Below are positions 6,673 to 14,158 of a DNA stretch of 28,807 nt, one piece after another. Position 1 is the stretch's first letter. Every line of letters begins with the position of its first letter. Source of the DNA: Acidobacteriota bacterium (GTDB taxonomy: Bacteria; Acidobacteriota; Blastocatellia; Pyrinomonadales; Pyrinomonadaceae); assembly GCA_023436495.1 (NCBI GenBank), contig JAEZIT010000116.1, positions 1 through 28,807 on the forward strand, read 5' to 3'. The position numbers and the translations under genes were made by a program. Below the pieces are notes generated by a model that saw nothing but the letters and a program-made list of their open reading frames with translations, searched no databases and had not been told where the DNA came from.

Positions 6673-7689
6673 ATGACACAAAGCAATATTTGGGCAGATT
6701 TTCAAATGCCGAGCCGGCTTAACGTGGAAAACGAAACGCTGACCGAGCGTTACGGTAAATTCTACGCACAGCCGTTCGAGCGCGGATTCGGTACGACGAT
6801 CGGAAACTCCATCCGTCGAGCTCTTTTGTCTTCGATCGAAGGCGCGGCGATCACCGCGGTCAAGATCGAGGGTGTCGAGCATGAATTCTCGTCGATCAAG
6901 GGGGTTGTGGAAGACGCAACGGACGTTATCCTGAATCTTAAGCAGGTTCCGTTCAAGCTTCACGGCGCGGGTCCGAAAACCCTGACGGTCAGCAAGAAGG
7001 GCGCCGGCGAGGTGACGAGCGCGGATATCGAGGCCGATGCGGACGTCGAGATTCTCGATACGAACATACATCTGGCCACGATGAGCAGCGGCGGCTCGCT
7101 CAACATCGAAATGCGGCTCAAGTCGGGCCGCGGCTACGTTTCCGCTGAATTTAATAACGACGAGGACCTTTCGGTCGGATATATCCCGATCGATTCCGTC
7201 CACACCCCGATCCGCAAGGTCAACTATAACGTTGATAAGACGCGTCAGGGATCCAATACCGAATTCGACAAACTTACGATCGAGGTCTGGACCGACGGTT
7301 CGGTCAAGCCCGAAGATTCGATCGGCCTCGCGGCTAAGTTGGTGAAGGACCACATGTCCATCTTCATCAATTTTGAAGAAGAGGAAGAAGAATATAAATA
7401 CGAAGACATCGCCCGTCCGCCGCTTATGCGGAACGACCTGTTGGACAAACCGGTCGATGAACTGGAACTAACTGTCCGCTCGTACAACTGCCTTAAGAAC
7501 GCGGACATCCGAACGATCCGGGACTTGATCAAGCGCAGCGAAAAGGACATGCTCGGAACCAAGAATTTCGGCAAGAAATCGCTCACGGAGATCAAGGACC
7601 TGCTGCACGGAATGGGACTCGATTTCGGCATGGATTTTGATGAACAGGGCAACCCGATCCCGGGTTCGGGCGGAAGAGACCTTGATTAA
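6673..7689 (+). CDS. rpoA: RNA polymerase alpha subunit
   Basis: Scaffold subunit of RNA polymerase; a dimer nucleates assembly and the C-terminal domain contacts UP elements and activators. The N-terminal domain includes ERGFGTTIGNSIRRALLSS (about 37-55) and the ending VKPEDSIGLAAKLVKDHMSIF. A short acidic linker (EEEEEEYKYED) leads to the C-terminal domain, where LELTVRSYNCLKNADI carries the arginine equivalent to E. coli R265 and NFGKKSLTEIKDLL follows. The 338 residues are standard. The upstream AAAAAGAACATT gives little Shine-Dalgarno support. It lies in the canonical position between rpsD and rplQ. Confidence 0.98.
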   Translation: MTQSNIWADFQMPSRLNVENETLTERYGKFYAQPFERGFGTTIGNSIRRALLSSIEGAAITAVKIEGVEHEFSSIKGVVEDATDVILNLKQVPFKLHGAGPKTLTVSKKGAGEVTSADIEADADVEILDTNIHLATMSSGGSLNIEMRLKSGRGYVSAEFNNDEDLSVGYIPIDSVHTPIRKVNYNVDKTRQGSNTEFDKLTIEVWTDGSVKPEDSIGLAAKLVKDHMSIFINFEEEEEEYKYEDIARPPLMRNDLLDKPVDELELTVRSYNCLKNADIRTIRDLIKRSEKDMLGTKNFGKKSLTEIKDLLHGMGLDFGMDFDEQGNPIPGSGGRDLD

Positions 7690-7695
7690 GAGAAC

Positions 7696-7733
7696 ATAGG
7701 ACCTATTGGACCAATAGGACTAATAGGTCCTAT
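7696..7733 (+). repeat. ATAGGACC-type inverted repeat, rpoA-rplQ spacer
   Basis: ATAGGACCTATT (7696-7707) is matched perfectly by AATAGGTCCTAT (7722-7733), a 12-bp stem around a 14-base loop. The interior is also palindromic (TTGGACCAA), so the spacer is made of four related GGACC/GGTCC-type words. It fills nearly all of the 56-base spacer, and rplQ starts 13 bases after it without a Shine-Dalgarno sequence. Confidence 0.75.
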
Positions 7734-7745
7734 ACGCTTTAAGAA

Positions 7746-8249
7746 ATGAGACATTTAAAAGCACATAGAAAATTGGGCAGGACGACGGAGCATCGCATGT
7801 CGATGCTTCGCAACCTCGCCACGTCGCTGATCATCGCCGATAAAGAACACATCGTAACGACGGTTCCGAAGGCAAAGGAACTTCGCCCGTTCGTTGAAAA
7901 GGCGATCACGCTCGCCCGGAAAGCACAGCATCTTAACGGGGAAGACGCGAAAAGCCGCGAGGTTCATCTTCGCCGCCAGGCAGCAAGGTTCTTTCATGCC
8001 GGCAACAGTACCTTCAAGGAAGAGCAGAGCCGATTCCGTGGCAAGAAGGGCGAGGCGAAGGAACCGATCGAACGCACGGCCGGCGTTAAGGCCGTCAAGC
8101 GTTTGTTTGACGAACTCGGCGTCCGCTATAAGGACCGCAACGGCGGATACACGCGCATTATCAAACTCGGCCGACGCCAAGGTGACAATGCCGAAATGGC
8201 AGTGATCGAATTGGTAGACAATCCGCGCGAAATGGCGGCAAAGGGCTAA
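7746..8249 (+). CDS. rplQ: 50S ribosomal protein L17, enlarged
   Basis: Large-subunit protein near the exit tunnel. The N-terminal half (RTTEHRMSMLRNLATSLI, PKAKELRPFVEKAITLA) and the C-terminal KRLFDELGVRYKDRNGGYTRI with GDNAEMAVIELVD are diagnostic. At 167 residues it is clearly longer than the 116-130 of most bacteria. The difference is an insertion of about 39 residues between ITLA (near 60) and VKRLFDELG (near 117), rich in Arg, Lys and Glu and including RRQAARFFHAGNSTF. Some phyla have longer L17, so this is a lineage marker rather than damage. It is the last alpha-operon gene; accB follows after 21 bases. Confidence 0.97.
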   Translation: MRHLKAHRKLGRTTEHRMSMLRNLATSLIIADKEHIVTTVPKAKELRPFVEKAITLARKAQHLNGEDAKSREVHLRRQAARFFHAGNSTFKEEQSRFRGKKGEAKEPIERTAGVKAVKRLFDELGVRYKDRNGGYTRIIKLGRRQGDNAEMAVIELVDNPREMAAKG

Positions 8250-8270
8250 TCCGGGAGGAGATCGAACGGG

Positions 8271-8846
8271 ATGAGTGAGCATTCAGCGTTGGCAAAAGCG
8301 GAGGAGAACGAGGGAACATCGGCCAAGCGAAAGCGTGAAGGCGGGTCGAAGAAGTCGTCCAGGGAAACGGGCGCTTCGTTCAACCTGAACGAGATACGCG
8401 AGCTTGCGGAGCTTGTCGACGAGCACGGATTCACCGATTTTGAATTCGAGAACGAGAACATTCGTGTCCGCCTGAGCAAATCGGCCGGAATGCCGCCTGT
8501 TGCGTATCCGCCCTATCCCGCCCCGGCCTATTCTCCGGCACCGGCTGCAACGGCTCCGAAAGCCGATACGGCCGAAACCCCGGCAGCGGCGGCCAATCCG
8601 GACGAAGGCCTGATGAAGATCACGTCGCCGATCGTCGGAACGTTCTATCGAGCTCCCGGCCCGGATAAAGACCCCTACGTCAAGGAAGGCTCCAAGGTCA
8701 CGCCTGAAAGTGTTGTTTGTATCGTCGAAGCAATGAAGCTTATGAACGAGATCCAGGCGGAGACCAGCGGCGAGATCGTGAAGATCTACGTCGAGAACGG
8801 GCAGCCGGTCGAATACGGACAGCCGCTATTCGGTGTCAAACAGTGA
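8271..8846 (+). CDS. accB: Acetyl-CoA carboxylase biotin carboxyl carrier protein
   Basis: Carries biotin between the biotin carboxylase and carboxyltransferase steps of malonyl-CoA synthesis, the first committed step of fatty-acid synthesis. The C-terminal biotinyl domain (about 113-191) holds the EAMKLMNE motif with the biotinylated lysine at residue 156. A Pro/Ala-rich linker (about 74-110) precedes it. The conserved N-terminal helix NLNEIRELAELVDEHGFTDF is preceded by about 37 charged residues (KRKREGGSKKSS) that most AccB proteins lack. The start is well supported by GGGAGGAG 10 bases before the ATG, and no internal methionine offers a shorter form. It is followed by accC. Confidence 0.97.
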   Translation: MSEHSALAKAEENEGTSAKRKREGGSKKSSRETGASFNLNEIRELAELVDEHGFTDFEFENENIRVRLSKSAGMPPVAYPPYPAPAYSPAPAATAPKADTAETPAAAANPDEGLMKITSPIVGTFYRAPGPDKDPYVKEGSKVTPESVVCIVEAMKLMNEIQAETSGEIVKIYVENGQPVEYGQPLFGVKQ

Positions 8847-8865
8847 ACGCAGCTTTCACGACGGA

Positions 8866-8940
8866 GGCACGGAGACACAGAGATTTCTAAGGTCGGGTAG
8901 AGCCGATATGCGGTTTCGCCTTCCTCTGTGGCTCGGTGCC
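8866..8940 (+). repeat. CACAGAG-type inverted repeat, accB-accC spacer
   Basis: GGCACGGAGACACAGAG (8866-8882) matches the reverse complement of 8924-8940 at 15 of 17 positions, with a 41-base loop. It shares the CACAGAG and CACGGAG words with the secY-adk spacer element at 2804-2865, so at least two members of one repeat family are in this window. It ends 20 bases before the accC ATG; no Shine-Dalgarno sequence is present there. Confidence 0.75.
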
Positions 8941-8960
8941 TTTGTTGTATATTTTTTACG

Positions 8961-10310
8961 ATGAGCGAAAGAGAAATTCGCAAGATTCTGATCGCAAACC
9001 GCGGTGAGATCGCATGCAGGATAATTTGGACTTGCAAGGAAATGGGTATTAAGACCGTTGCCGTGCATTCCGAAGCCGACCGCGAAGCGCTGCACGTCCG
9101 CTATGCCGACGAAGCGGTCTGCATCGGTGCTGCGCCATCGGCGCAGAGCTACCTGAACATCCCCGCGATCATCAGCGCCGCCGAGATCACGAATGTCGAC
9201 GCGATCCATCCCGGCTACGGGTTTCTTGCGGAATCCGAGACCTTTGCCAAGATCTGCGAAGACTGCAATATCAAATTCATCGGCCCGAAACCGCACGTTA
9301 TCGGGATGATGGGCGACAAGGTCGAAGCACGACGCACGATGGCGGCTGCCGGTGTGCCGATCCTGCCCGGAAGCCCCGATCCGATCGAGTCTGCCGAGGA
9401 GGCAAAGGCCCTTGCACTCGAGATAGGTTTCCCGGTCATTATTAAGGCCGCGGCAGGCGGCGGCGGACGCGGGATGCGTATAGTGCGAAATGCCGAAGAA
9501 CTTCCCGGGCAGCTCGAAACGGCGCAGGCGGAAGCTCTCGCGGCGTTCAAAAACGGTGCAGTGTATATCGAAAGGTATATCGAAAGGCCCCGGCATATCG
9601 AGATTCAAGTGCTTGCTGATGAATTCGGCAACTGCGTACATCTCGGCGAACGCGAATGTACGATACAGCGACGGCATCAGAAGCTTCTCGAAGAGGCACC
9701 GTCTATAGCCATTTCGCCCGAACTCCGGGAAAAGATGGGGTCGGTCGCCGTGAACGCCTGCAAACAGATCGGATATACGAGTGCGGGGACATTCGAATTC
9801 CTGCTCGACGAAGACGGCAGTTTCTACTTTATGGAAATGAACACCCGTATTCAGGTCGAGCATCCCGTGACCGAGATGGTCACGCTGGCGGACATAGTCC
9901 GCAATCAGATAAAGATCGCCGAAGGCGAAAACATGCAGTATGAGCAGTCGGACGTCCAAATAGTGGGACATTCGATCGAATGCCGCATAAATGCCGAAGA
10001 TCCGGAAAAATTCACGCCAAGCCCGGGCAGGATCACGGCATTCAACATTCCCGGCGGCCCCGGCGTTCGTGTGGACACGGCCGTCTATCCCGGTTATGTC
10101 GTGCCCCCGTATTACGATTCGATGATCGCGAAGCTGATCGTCCATGCCCGCACGCGGGAGCTTGCGATAGCGCGAATGCAGCGTGCGCTGGACATGATGG
10201 TGATCGAGGGGATCAAGACGACCATACCGCTTCACCAGCGAATTATGGCCGATGAAAAATTCAGGAAAGGCGAATTTTCCACGAAATTCATGGAAGAATT
10301 CGGTAAGTGA
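8961..10310 (+). CDS. accC: Acetyl-CoA carboxylase, biotin carboxylase subunit
   Basis: ATP-dependent carboxylation of AccB-bound biotin with bicarbonate. The 449-residue product has the biotin carboxylase N-domain (KILIANRGEIACRI), the ATP-grasp glycine loop GGGGRGMRIV, ERYIERPRHIEIQVL, and the catalytic block MEMNTRIQVEHPVTEMV. I start it at 8961 (MSEREIRKIL); an in-frame ATG at 8928 would add 11 hydrophobic residues that lie inside the upstream repeat. A tryptophan (RIIWTCKEMG) stands where the family more often has arginine. The gene pairs with accB; the carboxyltransferase genes accA and accD are not in the window. Confidence 0.97.
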   Translation: MSEREIRKILIANRGEIACRIIWTCKEMGIKTVAVHSEADREALHVRYADEAVCIGAAPSAQSYLNIPAIISAAEITNVDAIHPGYGFLAESETFAKICEDCNIKFIGPKPHVIGMMGDKVEARRTMAAAGVPILPGSPDPIESAEEAKALALEIGFPVIIKAAAGGGGRGMRIVRNAEELPGQLETAQAEALAAFKNGAVYIERYIERPRHIEIQVLADEFGNCVHLGERECTIQRRHQKLLEEAPSIAISPELREKMGSVAVNACKQIGYTSAGTFEFLLDEDGSFYFMEMNTRIQVEHPVTEMVTLADIVRNQIKIAEGENMQYEQSDVQIVGHSIECRINAEDPEKFTPSPGRITAFNIPGGPGVRVDTAVYPGYVVPPYYDSMIAKLIVHARTRELAIARMQRALDMMVIEGIKTTIPLHQRIMADEKFRKGEFSTKFMEEFGK

Positions 10311-10466
10311 TCTGCGTTGATGTTAACCGTGTTTTGTGTTAACTTTAACGAGTTATTTTTGGTTGAAAAACAAGTAAAAGGAGTCAAAATTTTTGCGGTT
10401 ATCGCCGGCCGCTGCCGAGCGAAGTTACTGCGAGCAAGGAGAGGCTGTTTATAGCAAATAAGTTTT
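10311..10466 (+). promoter_or_regulatory. rpsO leader with possible 22-codon leader ORF
   Basis: This 156-base spacer holds GTTAAC twice (near 10322 and 10337), an A/T-rich stretch, then AAAAGGAG (ending 10383) nine bases before a TTG at 10393. That frame runs 22 codons to a TAA at 10459-10461, five bases before the rpsO ATG. A second purine run AGGAGAGG (10437-10444) is too far from rpsO to serve it directly. It could be an S15-responsive or translationally coupled leader; the small ORF is weak because it starts with TTG and has no known relative that I recognise. Confidence 0.3.
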
Positions 10467-10736
10467 ATGGCAACAGTTAAAGAAGTTAAAGAGAAGATCG
10501 TAGGTGATTATAAAACGCACGGCAGCGATACAGGTTCGTCACAGGTGCAGATCGCGCTTTTAACGCAGCGTATCAATGAGCTTACAGAGCATTTCAAGGT
10601 GCACAAGAAAGACAACCATTCGCGACGTGGTTTGCTGAAAATGGTCTCGCGTCGCAGAAAGCTTCTGGATTACCTCAAACGCCGCAAGATCAACGAATAC
10701 CACGAGATCATTCAGAAACTTGGTTTGAGAAGATAA
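10467..10736 (+). CDS. rpsO: 30S ribosomal protein S15
   Basis: Central-domain 16S rRNA-binding protein of exactly 89 residues, the standard length. The sequence shows THGSDTGSSQVQIALLTQRI, LTEHFKVHKKDNHSRRGLL and the ending RRRKLLDYLKRR...YHEIIQKLGLRR. S15 often represses its own mRNA through a structured leader, and a structured-looking leader is present here. No Shine-Dalgarno sequence lies at a normal distance from the ATG. It precedes pnp as in E. coli and many other bacteria. Confidence 0.98.
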   Translation: MATVKEVKEKIVGDYKTHGSDTGSSQVQIALLTQRINELTEHFKVHKKDNHSRRGLLKMVSRRRKLLDYLKRRKINEYHEIIQKLGLRR

Positions 10737-10746
10737 ATTGGTCCTC

Positions 10747-10794
10747 GGCGAAAGCAGAAGCGGGAACCTCAATAGTCCTCGTTCTGCTTCGGCC
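10747..10794 (+). other. Hairpin just after rpsO
   Basis: GGC-GA-AAGCAGAA (10747-10759) pairs with TTCTGCTT-CG-GCC (10782-10794): 11 of 13 positions, with a 2x2 internal loop and a 22-base hairpin loop. It begins ten bases after the rpsO stop. There is no T-run, so an RNA processing site between rpsO and pnp (as with RNase III in E. coli) is more plausible than a terminator. Function is inferred from position. Confidence 0.45.
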
Positions 10795-10921
10795 CTGGAT
10801 TTGACCGCTTCGAGTCATTACATAGAGGTTCTTTCGAAGAATTTGCCGGCGGATGCTGAACGTGACAGCGATTTGTCCCGCCGAACATTTGGGAACCTAA
10901 CGTCGAAAAAGAGTTTTCTTC

Positions 10922-10960
10922 AAAGGCGGCAGTGCTTCACGACACAGCACCGGCCGCTTT
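10922..10960 (+). promoter_or_regulatory. Hairpin in the pnp leader, terminator- or attenuator-like
   Basis: AAAG-G-CGGC-A-GTGCT (10922-10936) pairs with AGCAC-CG-GCCG-CTTT (10946-10960): 13 base pairs with a one-base bulge and a small internal loop, around a 9-base loop. It runs into TTTTGTTGTTT, like an intrinsic terminator, and ends only 19 bases before the pnp ATG and 8 bases before its GAGGG. PNPase controls its own mRNA through a leader stem in E. coli; an analogous role is possible but unproven. Confidence 0.5.
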
Positions 10961-10979
10961 TGTTGTTTGAGGGTTTGAA

Positions 10980-13166
10980 ATGACACAGAAAAGATATTTG
11001 AAGGAATCGATCAAGGTGGGCGGTAAAGAGCTGTCGGTCGAGACTGGGAAGGTCGCAAAGCAGGCGGACGGGTCCGTGGTCATACGCTACGGCGATACGA
11101 TGCTTTTGGTTACTGCCGTCAGCGGGCGTACGCCCCGCGAAGGCCTTGATTTCTTTCCGCTTACGGTCGAATACCGTGAGTCCACATATTCCGCCGGACG
11201 TATTCCCGGAAACTATTTCCGCCGCGAAGGCAGGCCGAACGAAAAAGAAGTATTGACCGCGCGAATGATCGACCGTCCCGTGCGCCCGCTGTTCCCGGAC
11301 GGTTATCGGAATGAGACACAGATCGTCGGAACCGTAATTTCGGCCGATTCGGAGAACGATCCGGACGTGATCGCGATGACCGGAGCGTCCTGCGCTCTAT
11401 ACCTGTCGGACATCCCGTTCGTTAATCCGATCGCCGGTATCCGCATCGGCCTCATCGACGGCAAATATGTCGTAAATCCGTCGTATGACGAACGCCGCGA
11501 ATCGGACCTTAACCTTGTCGTTTCCGGTACGGAAGAAGCAATCGTCATGGTCGAAGCAGAGGCTCACGAGGTCGCTGAAAGCATAATGGTCGAAGCCTTG
11601 ATGCTTGCCCACAAGGAAATCAAACGGCTGTGCCTCTGGCAAAAGGAATTGTTCAAGGCGCTCGAGATCACCAAGCGCGAATACGTGGTGCCGCCCCTCG
11701 ATGAAACGCTGATCTCCGAGATCGAAGGCAATTATGCTGCCCGGCTCCGCGAGGCACTAGATACGACCGGCAAGAATAAGCTTACGAGCTACGCCGACGT
11801 CGACAGCCTGAAAAAAGAAGTTGTCGACAGCTACCCCGAAGATCAGCCCGAAACGCGTGCGATGGCCGGAAAGGTATTTTCGCATTTGAAGGAAAAGATC
11901 TTTCGCGAAGACATCCTCGGCAACCGCCGCCGCCCGGACGGCCGTAAATTCTCAGAGATCCGCCCGGTCACTTGCGAGGTGGGCTGGCTGCCGCGCGTAC
12001 ACGGTTCGGCGCTTTTCACACGCGGCGAGACGCAGGCGATCGTCACCACGACGCTCGGCACCAAAATGGACGAGCAGTACATGGACGACATTGAAAAAGG
12101 TGAGGTCAAACGCCGTTTCATACTGCACTATAATTTCCCGCCGTATTCGGTCGGCGAAACAGGACGATTCGGCAGCTCTTCTCGCCGCGAGATCGGCCAC
12201 GGCAACCTTGCCCGCCGGGCGATCGAAGCCGTTCTTCCCGACGAATCCGAATTCCCGTACACGCTTCGCATCGTTTCCGACATCACCGAATCGAACGGCT
12301 CGTCATCAATGGCGTCCGTTTGCGGCGGTACGCTGAGCCTCATGGACGCAGGCGTTCCGCTCAAACGGCCGGTCGCGGGTGTTGCGATGGGGCTTGTGAT
12401 GGAAGGAAACCGCTACGCGATCCTTTCGGATATTGCGGGTGCCGAAGATCACTACGGCGACATGGACTTTAAGGTCACCGGAACGTCGGAAGGCATCACT
12501 GCACTGCAGATGGACATCAAGGTCGGCGGCATCAACGCCATGATCCTTCAGGAAGCTCTGGAACAGGCCAAGAAGGGCCGAATCCATATCCTGAACATCA
12601 TGTCGCAGGCGATCGCCGAATCGCGTCAGGATATTTCGCCGTATGCTCCGCGAATCATCACGATTCACATTCATCCGGACAAGATCCGCGATGTCATCGG
12701 CAAAGGCGGAGCTACGATCCGTTCGATCACCGAAGAGACGGGTGCGAAGATCGATATCGAGGACGATGGTACCGTTCTTATCGCCACTGCCGACGGCGAT
12801 GCCGCACAGGCCGCGATCGCACGCATCAAGGCGTTGACGGCAGAAGCGGAGATCGGGGAAACATATCTCGGTACGGTTTCTCGTATCGTCGATTTCGGTG
12901 CGTTCGTCGAGATCCTGCCGGGCCTGGACGGCTTGCTGCATATTTCGGAGATCTCGGACCGCCGCGTCAAGGACGTCCGCGACGAGCTAAAAGAAGGCCA
13001 GCAGATCATGGTCAAATGCATCGGCAAGGAAGGCAACAAGATCAAGCTTTCGCGAAAGGCGATCCTTGTTCAGGAAAAGGCGGCGGCCGGTGGTGCCGCT
13101 GACGGAGACGGCGGCAATGCAAGAGAAGAACGCGGCGGCAGGCGTTCGGACCGCAACAATGACTAA
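10980..13166 (+). CDS. pnp: Polyribonucleotide nucleotidyltransferase (PNPase)
   Basis: Phosphorolytic 3'-5' exoribonuclease of mRNA decay. The 728 residues hold two RNase PH domains (about 10-150 and 320-550, with FFPLTVEYRE and FTRGETQAIVTTTLG), a KH domain (ITIHIHPDKIRDVIGKGGATI, about 560-620) and an S1 domain (GTVSRIVDFGAFVEILPGLDGLLHIS, split, about 625-695). The catalytic aspartates correspond to D490 and D496 in AEDHYGDMDFKV. A short glycine/arginine-rich tail ends the protein. GAGGG six bases before the ATG supports the start. The gene follows rpsO after 243 bases and ends at a strong terminator. Confidence 0.98.
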   Translation: MTQKRYLKESIKVGGKELSVETGKVAKQADGSVVIRYGDTMLLVTAVSGRTPREGLDFFPLTVEYRESTYSAGRIPGNYFRREGRPNEKEVLTARMIDRPVRPLFPDGYRNETQIVGTVISADSENDPDVIAMTGASCALYLSDIPFVNPIAGIRIGLIDGKYVVNPSYDERRESDLNLVVSGTEEAIVMVEAEAHEVAESIMVEALMLAHKEIKRLCLWQKELFKALEITKREYVVPPLDETLISEIEGNYAARLREALDTTGKNKLTSYADVDSLKKEVVDSYPEDQPETRAMAGKVFSHLKEKIFREDILGNRRRPDGRKFSEIRPVTCEVGWLPRVHGSALFTRGETQAIVTTTLGTKMDEQYMDDIEKGEVKRRFILHYNFPPYSVGETGRFGSSSRREIGHGNLARRAIEAVLPDESEFPYTLRIVSDITESNGSSSMASVCGGTLSLMDAGVPLKRPVAGVAMGLVMEGNRYAILSDIAGAEDHYGDMDFKVTGTSEGITALQMDIKVGGINAMILQEALEQAKKGRIHILNIMSQAIAESRQDISPYAPRIITIHIHPDKIRDVIGKGGATIRSITEETGAKIDIEDDGTVLIATADGDAAQAAIARIKALTAEAEIGETYLGTVSRIVDFGAFVEILPGLDGLLHISEISDRRVKDVRDELKEGQQIMVKCIGKEGNKIKLSRKAILVQEKAAAGGAADGDGGNAREERGGRRSDRNND

Positions 13167-13190
13167 CGCTGCCGGAATCCGGTAAAACGA

Positions 13191-13220
13191 AAAAGGACGA
13201 TTCTTCGGGATCGTCCTTTT
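13191..13220. terminator. Bidirectional intrinsic terminator after pnp
   Basis: AAAAGGACGATTC and GGATCGTCCTTTT enclose TTCG, giving a c(UUCG)g tetraloop on a GC-containing stem, flanked by A-run and T-run on opposite sides. It lies 24 bases after the pnp stop and 24 bases before the end of the convergent lipoprotein gene, so it can terminate transcription from both sides. Confidence 0.93.
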
Positions 13221-13244
13221 CTATTGACGTGGAATGGTATATGG

Positions 13245-14054
13245 CTAGTTTCCGGCCACGGTGAATTTGATATCGTTCGGAGCTTCGGCGAGCTTCACGT
13301 CATTTGAATTGAAAGCTTCCAGTGTAATCCTATATTCGCCCGCCGCTAGAGGTTTTGAAACCGCATAGGTTGTGCCATCAACGCGCTTGTTTATGTGATC
13401 ATAATCGGCCGCGGTCGCGTCTCCGTGCAGGCTGATTTTGTAATAGGCCGAGTCGGGATAGGCGTCCCACGAGATCTCAACACCGTCAGGCTTAACCTTC
13501 GAACCTGACTTTGGTGAGACGACCTTTATATCGCTCTTGAAAAGATTCGTGTCTGGGGCAAAATACGTCTTGCCGTCCTCGACCCGGTATTTTGCTGACG
13601 ATACGAATCCGGACGTCGCAAAAACGTAATAATTTGTATTGAAGACCTTCGCAGTCAGGGCTTCGTAAACGCCGGGAGGAACACCTTTGATCAGATACTC
13701 GCCCTGCTCGTCGGTTTTCGCGGTAAAGGTTTCACCGCTGCAGCCGCCGACGAACTGACTGAACTTCTGGCACAATTTCACTTCGATGTTAGCAGCGGGC
13801 TTCTCGTTGAATAAAACCTTTCCCTGAACATTGCCCGTGCCTGCCGCAGGAGCTTCCTTCTCTATCCCTGTACCGGATGGGATGAAACCTTCGTCGTCCG
13901 GTTTTTGGGCCGACGTCGACTCGGCCTGTCGGTTGGTCGCGGCATTGCCGGCCGCGTTAGTATCATTCGTTGCACTGTCCGATGATTGACAGGAGATCAA
14001 AAGCACAGACGCAAATAGAGCTGCAGCGAATTCCCGCAGTCTTGCAGAGATCAT
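13245..14054 (-). CDS. Lipoprotein with carboxypeptidase-regulatory-like domain
   Basis: A 269-residue exported protein of unknown role. Residues 1-22 form a lipoprotein signal peptide with lipobox LLIS-C22. A low-complexity Asn/Ala/Thr/Ser linker (23-70) follows. Residues about 75-165 look like a carboxypeptidase-regulatory-like beta-sandwich (GNVQGKVLFNEKPAANIEVKL; DEQGEYLIKGVPPGVYEA), containing two cysteines that might form a disulfide. Residues about 175-269 resemble a fibronectin-III-like domain (VEISWDAYPDSAYYKISL; LAAGEYRITLEAFN). The start has a strong GGAGG eight bases upstream. It is probably an anchored surface or periplasmic protein; domain assignments are by pattern only. Confidence 0.85.
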   Translation of the reverse strand: MISARLREFAAALFASVLLISCQSSDSATNDTNAAGNAATNRQAESTSAQKPDDEGFIPSGTGIEKEAPAAGTGNVQGKVLFNEKPAANIEVKLCQKFSQFVGGCSGETFTAKTDEQGEYLIKGVPPGVYEALTAKVFNTNYYVFATSGFVSSAKYRVEDGKTYFAPDTNLFKSDIKVVSPKSGSKVKPDGVEISWDAYPDSAYYKISLHGDATAADYDHINKRVDGTTYAVSKPLAAGEYRITLEAFNSNDVKLAEAPNDIKFTVAGN

Positions 14055-14158
14055 ATTGTAGCCTCCGTAGATTTGTGAATAGTGTCTGATACCGAGTGTT
14101 TTGCCGAGGGCTCCACGAAAAGCGCAGGATTCGCGCGGTCAAAACAATTGCTGACAAA

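Noticed and set aside
8856..10235. 459-codon minus-strand frame across accC
   Set aside because: Antisense shadow of accC, with composition biased to Arg, Asp, His and Phe and no recognisable domain.
10738..10983. 81-codon frame in the rpsO-pnp spacer
   Set aside because: Overlaps two hairpins and the pnp start, has no ribosome-binding site and no protein-like pattern.
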